64,000 nucleotides of DNA from Runella rosea. GTDB lineage: Bacteria; Bacteroidota; Bacteroidia; Cytophagales; Spirosomataceae. Every line of letters begins with the position of its first letter. Position 1 is the stretch's first letter. Below are positions 10,201 to 17,500 of this stretch, piece after piece. The stretch lies in the NCBI RefSeq assembly GCF_003325355.1, contig NZ_CP030850.1:1426001-1490000 (forward strand). The letters run 5' to 3'. Below the pieces are notes generated by a model. The model was not told the DNA's origin. It saw only the letters and a list, made by a program, of their open reading frames with translations, and ran no database searches. Position numbers and translations under genes: made by a program.

Positions 10201-10541
10201 TTCAGGTAATGGAAAACAACCTGTGGTTTCAGGCAGCGGGCGGAGCATTGGCTATCAACGGCCCCAATGAATTCTCGGTGTGGGATGCATCTGTGGTCCG
10301 CTTACGCGAAATCACCTTAGGATATTCTCTACCAAAAACGTTGTTGTCAAAAACGCCATTTGGCGCGGTGAGCCTCACACTAAGCGGACGCAACCTGTGG
10401 TATTTTGCGCCCCACTTCCCCAAACACGCCAACTTCGACCCTGAAGTCAACACGTTTGGCAACACCAATACCCAAGGAATTGACTTTTTCTCAGCTCCGT
10501 CCGTGCGTCGTTTCGGGGTCAATTTGAGCGTTACATTCTAA
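7251..10541 (+). CDS. SusC/RagA-family TonB-linked outer-membrane transporter
   Basis: This 1096-aa protein has a signal peptide ending HGHAQ, a carboxypeptidase-regulatory-like domain (GKVTAASDATPLPGVNVVIKG), a TonB-box-like LTEVVVTAVGIE near residue 105, a plug domain (LKGAAAAALYGTRAANGVIVI near 225) and a large C-terminal barrel ending NLSVTF. It is paired with the SusD-like gene 100 bp downstream and reads away from the other SusC/SusD unit. Codon use is GC-richer than in the right-hand array. The two SusC proteins are paralogues of different length, so they probably take different ligands. The 13-bp inverted repeat just upstream suggests leader-level control. Confidence 0.95.
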   Translation: MKKSLLFLMLGVFLSVIHGHAQNRTVSGKVTAASDATPLPGVNVVIKGSATGSTTNSDGTFQIQVPNNATLVFSFIGYSSKEVAVGAQTTINVILSDDVKQLTEVVVTAVGIERSNKSLGYSVERLSADKLVQKSEPDVLKAMQGKIPGVNINGSGGAAGSSSRITIRGANSFFGSNQPLFVVDGIPYNNDLNESGSFRDNGAAFSSRIADLDPNNIASMTVLKGAAAAALYGTRAANGVIVITTKSGTNKLSKKGLEITYNTSYSAEKIASYPDFQNKYGSGSQQVYANANGTWGPAFGLGRTYNAAGGWANSTAPVDSIPIWVGYNTYATNYPALAAQYGLRPGGNVAYQAYPDNVKNFFRTGSVYENSVSITGGGPKASVTSVISRTDQQSFFPGSGFERTNISVGGNTTLDNGFIVGANLAYTNTIQNSPLFGGDGTSPLARMFQQPRNWPLDQLPYEDPFGNGVFFFPFGQADNPYWSVNNSIFTSKVNRIALNGSILYDITNWLNVTYKGGFNSYNDNRFQRISAGSLSGAQGVGSMQFDAIEFQEQDHNVLFNLTQNLTSDINLRAIVGANYNQRGSDQTSVNGLGIVTRGIDLITNVSTVTPNTGNTGINKRRMYAAFTDMTLGYKNYLFLNLTGRNDWSSTLPASNRSYFYYSGSASFILTEAFNIKSKALTNAKLRLGYAKVGRDADPYQTLNTFRINFGESSGQTGSTRYNDYPFNGQPGASVASSAFDPNLKPEFTKEIELGTNLEFFGGRAVIDFTYYNRLSTDIIARRSLPQSSGYTSFVTNFGSIRNSGIEAGITLVPIQLANSFKWDIFAAYTQNKNIVESLADGVEEVTLRNIFTNNPIPVVRPGEWFGVLRGTAVARDEKGNALINPNTGLTIPDIQQKIIANPNPKFILAVTNTLKYKGFTLSGVVDYRHGGDLYSWTNQFLLGRGVTQDTEDREVPKVVAGVLGDANTLKPLLGGDGQPIPNNIQVMENNLWFQAAGGALAINGPNEFSVWDASVVRLREITLGYSLPKTLLSKTPFGAVSLTLSGRNLWYFAPHFPKHANFDPEVNTFGNTNTQGIDFFSAPSVRRFGVNLSVTF

Positions 10542-10642
10542 ACGGAAAACGGAAATATGGAGAACGAAAAATACAATCGTAAATCCAAAATTCCGTAAAA
10601 CGGACAACGGTAAATGACTACATCACTTAATTCTGAAACACA

Positions 10643-12253
10643 ATGAACCGAATAAATCATTATATAAAATATGGCGTGCTGACGTTGGCCATGCTGCTGC
10701 TGAACGCCTGTAATCTCGACATCAATACGGACCCCAATAACCCTTCGGCAGTCTCAACAGCCCAGTTGCTGACCAATGCGCAATTGGACATTGTCAACTC
10801 AATTGGGTCAGGGTCTCCAGGATTGTCCAACCCTGCGGGGGTTTTTGTACATCAGGTCACCCAACGTAGCACCAATGACCAATATGCCATTACAGGGCAG
10901 GATTTTGCAGGAACACAGGCCTGGGCCAATCTCTACCGTGCCATCCAAAACCTGAATGTACTATCTGACCAAGCCACTGCTAGCCAACAGTTTACCTACG
11001 CTGGCGTGGCCCAAATTATGAAAGCACTGGCGTTTAGTTACATGGTCGATGTATGGGGGGATGTACCGTTTACGGAAGCCAGTACTGCGGCCAAAATTCA
11101 ATTCCCGAAGTTTGATAAAGGGCAGGATATTTATCCGCAGCTCTTTACCCTGATTGACGAAGGAATTGCCAACCTCGCCAAAACGTCGGCGCTCAGCCCC
11201 CGTACCGATGATTTAATTTATGCGGGCAATTTGGTGCGTTGGCGGCAGTTTGCCAAATCCTTAAAACTAAAACTGTACAACCAAATTCGGTTGGTACAAA
11301 ATGTAAGTGCGCCTGTGAATGCGCTGATTGCTGAAGATGATTTAATGAAGGCAGGGGGAAACTTTTCGCTAAACTACGGCACCTCAAGCGCCCCCGATAA
11401 CCGTCACCCTGCGTTCAGGGAAGATTACAACATCACCACCACGGGGCGTGACAATTACATCAGTCCGTATTTTCACGAAATCCTGCTCGGAACAAGTACA
11501 TTGAATCCCATTTTGACGGGTATCCAAGACCCCCGGATTCCGTATTATTATTTCAATCAACTTTCGGCGGCGCGTCCCAACGCCCAAAACGCGGTAGAAT
11601 ATCGAAACGGCAACTTTGTCTCCATTTATTTTTCGTCGCAAGGACCGAACCAAGGATTTGACCAATCTTCATCCATCGCAATTATAGGGCTTTACTACTG
11701 TGGCGGGCGTTTTGACGACGGAAATGGCGTAAGCGCTGCCGGGGTAAGCGGAGCCTCCGCACGCGGCGACGGTCCACAGCGTATTTTGCCGTATCACTCG
11801 CACTTATTTACCCGGGCCGAGCTGGCCCAAACGGGGGTGAGTACGGGCAATGCCAAACAGCTTTTCAGCGACGCCATCAACGCGGCATTTGCCGAAGTCA
11901 ATGCCTCCGCCGCACGGGGCGGAGCGCCTGCCATCACGGCGGCGGCCATCAAAGAATACGTTGATGCGGTGTTGGTTAAGTACGACGCGGCTTCCGACAG
12001 CGGTAAGTTGGAGCTAATCATGACCGAAAAGTGGATTTCAAATTTTGGTTTCGCACTTGAATCTTACAACGATATTCGTCGGACGGGGTTTCCAAAAATT
12101 TACGACCCCAACACCGACGGCATCCCCTTTACCAACGTAAATCGGGGCTATCCGCAATCGTACCCCTATCCTACTCCTGGAGAGCTGCAACTGAACCCCA
12201 ATGCCCCCCCGCAACGCGTGGTAGCAAACGACAAAGTGTTCTGGCAAAAGTAG
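10643..12253 (+). CDS. SusD/RagB-family nutrient-binding outer-membrane lipoprotein
   Basis: The protein is 536 aa with a lipobox LLNAC (lipidated Cys23). Typical SusD helical features include AIQNLNVLSDQ and MKALAFSYMVDVWGDVPFTEA near residues 115-155, plus the late KWISNFGFALESYNDIRRTGFP. It should work as surface lid and ligand binder for the SusC barrel encoded 101 bp upstream. It is followed 50 bp later by a small lipoprotein gene that probably belongs to the same transcript and ends at a terminator at 12878. Confidence 0.93.
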   Translation: MNRINHYIKYGVLTLAMLLLNACNLDINTDPNNPSAVSTAQLLTNAQLDIVNSIGSGSPGLSNPAGVFVHQVTQRSTNDQYAITGQDFAGTQAWANLYRAIQNLNVLSDQATASQQFTYAGVAQIMKALAFSYMVDVWGDVPFTEASTAAKIQFPKFDKGQDIYPQLFTLIDEGIANLAKTSALSPRTDDLIYAGNLVRWRQFAKSLKLKLYNQIRLVQNVSAPVNALIAEDDLMKAGGNFSLNYGTSSAPDNRHPAFREDYNITTTGRDNYISPYFHEILLGTSTLNPILTGIQDPRIPYYYFNQLSAARPNAQNAVEYRNGNFVSIYFSSQGPNQGFDQSSSIAIIGLYYCGGRFDDGNGVSAAGVSGASARGDGPQRILPYHSHLFTRAELAQTGVSTGNAKQLFSDAINAAFAEVNASAARGGAPAITAAAIKEYVDAVLVKYDAASDSGKLELIMTEKWISNFGFALESYNDIRRTGFPKIYDPNTDGIPFTNVNRGYPQSYPYPTPGELQLNPNAPPQRVVANDKVFWQK

Positions 12254-12303
12254 TTGGCTCTTGAAGAGTGACTCCTTATTTGTTAATCAATAATGAAAAA
12301 ATC

Positions 12304-12855
12304 ATGAAAAATAGCATAAAAATATCCTTTGTTGGCACATTACTGGCCATTGCTTTTTGGGGCTGCGAGCAGAAAAGCCCTTTTCCTGAAATCAAAAACG
12401 GTGCCCATTTCGTGGCATTGCCCGACCCGCTGCCCACGGCCGTTACCGCCGCCAATGTCAACACCATCCCCGTGCCGTTGACAGGTGTGGCCTCAGCCTC
12501 GATGAGTTTTACCACCAAAAGCCAAAACGCGGTTGAAATTGAGAAAGTGGACGCTTACGTCAGCCACGTCAGAGGAACCGTCGTTACGCCAGCGGCGACT
12601 ACAAGCGCCCCGCATGGAGTGATGGTAAAGTCTATTACGGCACTCAACGGTAAAGAGCAAATCTCGGTCAATGAGTTACTGACCAAGACGGGATTTGCGA
12701 CCGCCAACTTGCGCGCCAACGACCGTATTCGGGTGCGTTTTGTGGCCACCATGAAAGATGGCCGGGTATTTTCATGGCAAAATTCAGGGCCAGGAATCAC
12801 CGTCAACCCACTCGGTAGTACCTTTACGCCCCTGCTTGATGTCTTGTTACAGTAA
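12304..12855 (+). CDS. Small lipoprotein downstream of SusC/SusD
   Basis: I take ATG 12304 as the start because it opens directly into a lipoprotein signal with lipobox FWGC (Cys21). A longer frame from 12268 would put a polar stretch ahead of the signal. The mature part (about 160 aa) is beta-rich and includes NDRIRVRFVATMKDGRVFSWQ near the end, resembling an Ig-like or surface glycan-binding fold. Genes in this position often encode accessory surface binders for the SusCD ligand. I recognise no named family, so function is inferred from position only. Confidence 0.75.
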   Translation: MKNSIKISFVGTLLAIAFWGCEQKSPFPEIKNGAHFVALPDPLPTAVTAANVNTIPVPLTGVASASMSFTTKSQNAVEIEKVDAYVSHVRGTVVTPAATTSAPHGVMVKSITALNGKEQISVNELLTKTGFATANLRANDRIRVRFVATMKDGRVFSWQNSGPGITVNPLGSTFTPLLDVLLQ

Positions 12856-12877
12856 CACAAAATCAAAATACATTCAG

Positions 12878-12907
12878 CGGCCCGTGGATTCACGGGCCGT
12901 TTTTTTA
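12878..12907 (+). terminator. Intrinsic terminator after the SusC/SusD/lipoprotein operon
   Basis: CGGCCCGTG and CACGGGCCG form a perfect 9-bp GC-rich stem with a GATT loop, followed by seven or more T. It lies 23 bp after the lipoprotein stop codon. Confidence 0.92.
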
Positions 12908-13020
12908 TGTCCTAGCCCATTGATGCACTCAAACATAACACACATTAATACGCTATTATACAGACACTTAACCGAAAAATAAATTCATTTAACTCAATAA
13001 ATGAACGATTTTAAGGAAGC

Positions 13021-13045
13021 AATTGTAATATATACAATTACAATT
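13021..13045. promoter_or_regulatory. Operator-like inverted repeat upstream of the nitroreductase
   Basis: AATTGTAAT and ATTACAATT are perfect inverted 9-mers with a 7-nt spacer, ending 15 bp before the preferred start codon at 13061. The position suits a repressor dyad overlapping a promoter or leader, as seen for MarR- or HxlR-type control of nitroreductases. That link is inference. Confidence 0.45.
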
Positions 13046-13060
13046 AATGTATTTACAGAT

Positions 13061-13693
13061 ATGAGCTTACTTGAAAATTTGCAGTGGCGCTACGCCACTA
13101 AGAAAATGACGGGAGAGAAAATTCCACAAGAAAAAATTGACTATATACTGGAAGCTATACGCCTGTCGCCCTCTTCGTCGGGTTTACAACCTTACGAGAT
13201 TTTGGTCATTACAAATCTAGAATTGAAAGAAAAAATACGGCCCATTGCCTTTGACCAAAGCCAAATCACCGATGCCTCACATTTGTTGGTTTTTGCCGCT
13301 TGGGATAAATATACCGAGCAACGTATCAATGATTTCTTTGCTTTTTCAAACGCCGAAAGAGGTTTGCCAGACAGCGCGACGGATGCCTACCGTACGCGGT
13401 TGATTACGATGACCACGACGCAAACACCCGAACAAAATTTTGCACATACCGCCAAACAGTCAGCCATTGCCTTGAGTATTGCGATGCTGGCCGCAGCTGA
13501 ACAAAAAGTAGATGCCACCCCGATGGAAGGCTTCAATGCCGCAGCATTGGATGAGCTTTTGGGCTTGAAAGACAAAGGATTAAAAAGCACCGCCATCTTG
13601 GCTTTAGGCTACCGCGATGAGGCAAACGACTGGTTGGCAAAGCTCAAAAAAGTTAGAACGCCTAGCGAGTTGCTGTACACCCACTTGAACTAA
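13061..13693 (+). CDS. Nitroreductase-family NAD(P)H-dependent oxidoreductase
   Basis: The start at ATG 13061 gives MSLLENLQWRYATKKM, the normal nitroreductase N-terminus; the frame also opens at 13001 with 20 unrelated residues. The 210-aa protein shows FMN-binding features: RYATKKM (phosphate contact), SPSSSGLQPYEILVI near 40-55, and the late GLKSTAILALGYRDEANDW. The family reduces nitroaromatics, quinones or flavins with NAD(P)H as a dimer in the cytoplasm. It is monocistronic, with an operator-like dyad just upstream and a strong terminator downstream. Confidence 0.92.
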   Translation: MSLLENLQWRYATKKMTGEKIPQEKIDYILEAIRLSPSSSGLQPYEILVITNLELKEKIRPIAFDQSQITDASHLLVFAAWDKYTEQRINDFFAFSNAERGLPDSATDAYRTRLITMTTTQTPEQNFAHTAKQSAIALSIAMLAAAEQKVDATPMEGFNAAALDELLGLKDKGLKSTAILALGYRDEANDWLAKLKKVRTPSELLYTHLN

Positions 13694-13749
13694 TAAACCC
13701 TTTACGGGTTTATATTCAGCATTTTACCTGTGTTTTTTTACTAATACTT

Positions 13750-13783
13750 ATGCTCTCTGTTTCGCCGCAGAGAGCATTTTTTG
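13750..13783 (+). terminator. Intrinsic terminator after the nitroreductase gene
   Basis: ATGCTCTCTG and CAGAGAGCAT form a perfect 10-bp stem around an 8-nt loop, followed by a T-tract. A second hairpin (13693-13713, 8-bp stem, no T-tract) lies just upstream. Confidence 0.92.
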
Positions 13784-13871
13784 TATTCATGAAGCAACAC
13801 CCTGAACTGACGAAAGGAAACCCCACACATTGGTGTAAAAAACGGACATTACTTCAACTCCTGTCCCTGAA

Positions 13872-14489
13872 TTATTCCTCTTCCAATGCTTCCAACACAT
13901 CCATTAATTCCCCGAATTCTTTGTAACCCGGACGAATTTCGTCGCTTCCGCGCAGGACAATACCTGCAATATTTACATCATCGAGGAGAAAATCTGCGTT
14001 GTCAACCGTAACTCCGAAGCCTAATAAAATGGAAAAACGAGTAGACAGTGTGTTCAAAAATGACGGCCAGTCACCATCTAAAGCGGTGTCTGAACTTGAT
14101 TCGAGCAAAAAATACGTCGCGTAGGCCGTATAATTGGTCATGATTTCTTCAATGGTGTCGGCATCCTGATCGGCTTCAATGCGGAGGATAAGGGGCTTAC
14201 TGGTTTCACTTTTAAGCCAAGGCAACAATTCGGCATGACTCACCTGAATCGCATCGGGCTGGTACTGAATCAACTTTTCTAACAATGTTTCGGCCTCAAG
14301 GGAGTCCGTTTCGGCTACAATTTGAACCCCAGATACCCAAGACCGAATATCTTGAAAACGCTTTAAGTCAACATAAGTATCACTTGTTTCATCAATCGAA
14401 AATCCAAGCATCTCAACCCCCATCCCCGCGCAATAGCGGGCGTCTGACAGGTTGGTAACATTACTGATTTTTACAATGGTTTTTAGCAT
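13872..14489 (-). CDS. TrpF-like (phosphoribosylanthranilate isomerase fold) protein, catalytic residues altered
   Basis: The 205-aa protein begins MLKTIVKISNVTNLSDARYC and has GVEMLGFSI, clearly parallel to TrpF (KICGITN...DA...GAD.LGF), and a TIM-barrel-like pattern to the end. The catalytic Cys of the KIC motif is Ser here (KIS, residue 9). The late FLLDS/GGTG and SSGVE-type motifs are replaced by FLLESS and LRGSDE. No trp genes are nearby. It is therefore probably a TrpF-fold paralogue with another or lost activity. It lies downstream of the giant surface-protein gene with a strong hairpin between them. Confidence 0.7.
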   Translation of the reverse strand: MLKTIVKISNVTNLSDARYCAGMGVEMLGFSIDETSDTYVDLKRFQDIRSWVSGVQIVAETDSLEAETLLEKLIQYQPDAIQVSHAELLPWLKSETSKPLILRIEADQDADTIEEIMTNYTAYATYFLLESSSDTALDGDWPSFLNTLSTRFSILLGFGVTVDNADFLLDDVNIAGIVLRGSDEIRPGYKEFGELMDVLEALEEE

Positions 14490-14528
14490 ACTTCCATAAA
14501 ATTGAAGGACAAATATACGGCTGAAAAT

Positions 14529-14565
14529 GAGAAATCACTGCGGGAAATGCCCACAGTGATTTCTC
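14529..14565 (-). terminator. Hairpin after the giant surface-protein gene
   Basis: GAGAAATCACTG and CAGTGATTTCTC form a perfect 12-bp stem. It lies 35 bp past the stop codon of the minus-strand gene ending at 14600. The following T-run is weak, so termination is likely but not textbook. Confidence 0.6.
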
Positions 14566-14599
14566 TACGAATATACCTACGCCCGCAATTACGTTCTCC

Positions 14600-17500
14600 T
14601 TACTTCTTTTTGACCTTTTGAATGGTAAACGGAATGCATAAATCCTCAGGACAACAATTGACACCCGGCTCAATGATGATCGGGCAACAGCCATTGGCAG
14701 GACATGTTTGATTGGAAGCCGTGAAAGTATACGTGCCTATTTCAGTCAATAACACGGTGTTGCCAGCGGCAATCGGGGCTGTTCCTCCGTTTTTAAACCA
14801 TTGCACATTGGTTAAAAACACTGGGACATTGACCTCCACTTTTTCAGTTGGACACAGCTTGAATGGCACCGTAAAACACTGACTTTCGATGTCATCCTCT
14901 CCCAGTTTACCATCTCCTGGGGTCGAGTCAATGTCTTTTTCATTGGTCTTGCTGATTTCTGCCGTGTTAAAATGAACCCCTTCCTGAACAGCTTTTACTT
15001 TGTACGTCAGCGTAACTGTGTCGCCATTGGCTCCTGCGTTGGCCGCAATACCGCCAATCGTCCACGTAATCACATTACCACTAATGGATGCGCTGCCGCG
15101 ACTGGCCACAAAACTACCCGCTACAAACTGTACCGTCGTGGCAATGCTATCGGCCACTTCCACACCCGTTGCCGCTGTGTTGGATTGATTGAAAACCTTA
15201 ATCGTATACGTCAGCGTATCGCCAATCTGTGCTATCTTAGTATTAATGGACTTCCTAAGCGCCAAATCTACTTCAACGGTACAGTTTTGTGCGTTGATGG
15301 TGACTGCTACCCGCCCAGTGCTGATGGCGGCGGGGCAACTAGTATCAGTGCTGCGGGCCTGTGCGTAGAAGACGGTATCGCCAGTAACGCTTCCCACTGG
15401 TTTATAGTTTAGGCCTGTAAAGACTGCCGCTCCGCCAGATGCCGCAGTAAACCACTCGACCGTGGCCAAACCAACGACGGTTGCTTTGATGGTCGGGAAG
15501 GTATCGCCAATACAAGCGGTTAAACTTGGGGTAATCAATACTGGTAACGGTGGATTACAGTTACAGTTTGGCCCCGTAATCAGGGTGTCGAATTTACACA
15601 CTGCACTCAGGCTATCGGTGATTTTCAACGTAGCTCCCGTCGGAATACCCGTTACGGTGTAAGGGTTATTTCCTGTCAACACACCTTTGTCAACTTTTAC
15701 CATACCCATTTTATTGGTAACACTGAAAGTCAGGCTGTAGGTTTGCACATCGGGCGAACAAACAGGCGCAGTCGTCAAGGTGATGTTTGATTTGATACAA
15801 GGAACTACCAGACCTGCATCAACCGTCAGATTATTGGTCGCCAAGCTATCAGCAGGTGTCGTTGGATTAAAGACTGGAGCAAGCGTAATGACCTGGCTCA
15901 AGCCCGAACTTGGGTTAAAATCAGAATCTTTGGTATCGTCGCTTAGGGTATTTTGTTTGGTTGTAATAACACAGGTATCTGGCAAACTCGTTTGGTCGAT
16001 TTCGACGATGTAGTCGCCTGCGGACAGATTTCTGAACAAATATAATCCGTCATTGTCGGTGGTTTTTGTTTGCAATACGGGGCCTGTTTTGGTGCCTCCC
16101 GAAGCTGCGTACAAGTTTACTTTCACGCCCACTACGCCTTTTTCGGTTGGTAAATCCTGCAAGCCGTTGTCGTTAGCATCTTTCCAAATCAAATCGCCAA
16201 TGCTACCCACAGGCTTGTCGCAAGCGGGAGCCGTGACCGTGATGCTGTCTTTGCAACCGCCCGCACCTGTGATGATAAGTTTAACACTCGCGGTGGTCAA
16301 TGGAATGTTGGCAATGCTATCACCCGTAATGGTCAAACTTGGCACCGTCGTCACCGTGCCACCTGTGGCGGTAAACTTGATAGTGTAAGCCGTACCGTTT
16401 AAGCGGCAGGCAGGAAAACTACTCGCCGTGGCAATGGTCGGTTTGGGATTGACCGTTACTACTACACTCGCCGTGTCTTTACAACCAGAAGCATTTTCGG
16501 CTACCAATACATAGGTGGTAGTGGTGATGGGGCTTACATTTGTGGGCGTTGAGACTGATGTACCGCCAGCGGTGGCAATGGTCCACGTTGGGTTAAGTAA
16601 AGAAGCATAGTCAATGATTTTTGAAGTCAAATCCACGGTTTCGCCTTCGCAAATGGTGGCTGCGCCGTCAGCGATAATTGGTTTAGCATTGACGGTTAAC
16701 GTTACAAAAGCAGTATCGGCACATGTTGAATCACCAGTGGTATTGATAATAACAGCATAGTATTTAGTACCTGCGGTTGTGAGCGCAGTACCTGTTGGGG
16801 TATAAGAGGCCGTAGTCTGACCCGCAATTGCCGTTCCCAAATTGCTCGTTGTATCGGCCAATGGGCCGTACCATTTATAATCTACGCCTGTACTTGGCGC
16901 AACAGTATATGCGGAGGCATTATCTCCCGCACAAATTGTTTGGCTTTTGACACTAACTACGGCTATGGGTTTAATGCACAACTCAACACACTCATAAGTG
17001 TACGTCACTTTTGCACTTGCGTAGGCTCTTGTACGCTGGATGGCAAAGATGTTGCCACCACCACCGCTCAACGAAAGACCTGATAATGTACTGACATTCA
17101 GAGGAACGTTTCCTGTACCGATAAATGGGGCTAAATCGCCAACAGTTGTATAGGTGAATGAACCCTTTGCCGTATCTTCAACCATCGGAACAAGGAGCAT
17201 ATCATCGTCATTAACGGCATTGCCCGTGGCATTGGTTACCCATCTTGGGTCCGTCCGTGGGTCTTTGAATAAAGTTAGATAATCACTCACCCAAGACGAC
17301 ATACGACCCAAAGTAGTTAGGGTACTACCCTGTAAAACATCCCCTAACCAATTGCCGCTCGCGGGCACCAAAATACCCCCTGGCAGCGTCGTTTCAGGAA
17401 TAGGCATCGTCAATGAGGAATTAGCAATCTCCACACCATTTAGTTCAATAAAAGCATCCGACGTTCCAGTTGCTTCAAACGTTTGTGATTGGGCCGCACG

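Noticed and set aside
12268-12303. Upstream in-frame start of the small lipoprotein
   Set aside because: It adds 12 residues ahead of a perfect lipoprotein signal that starts at 12304.
13872-14489. Assigning trpF
   Set aside because: The catalytic Cys and phosphate-binding motifs are altered and no trp genes are adjacent.
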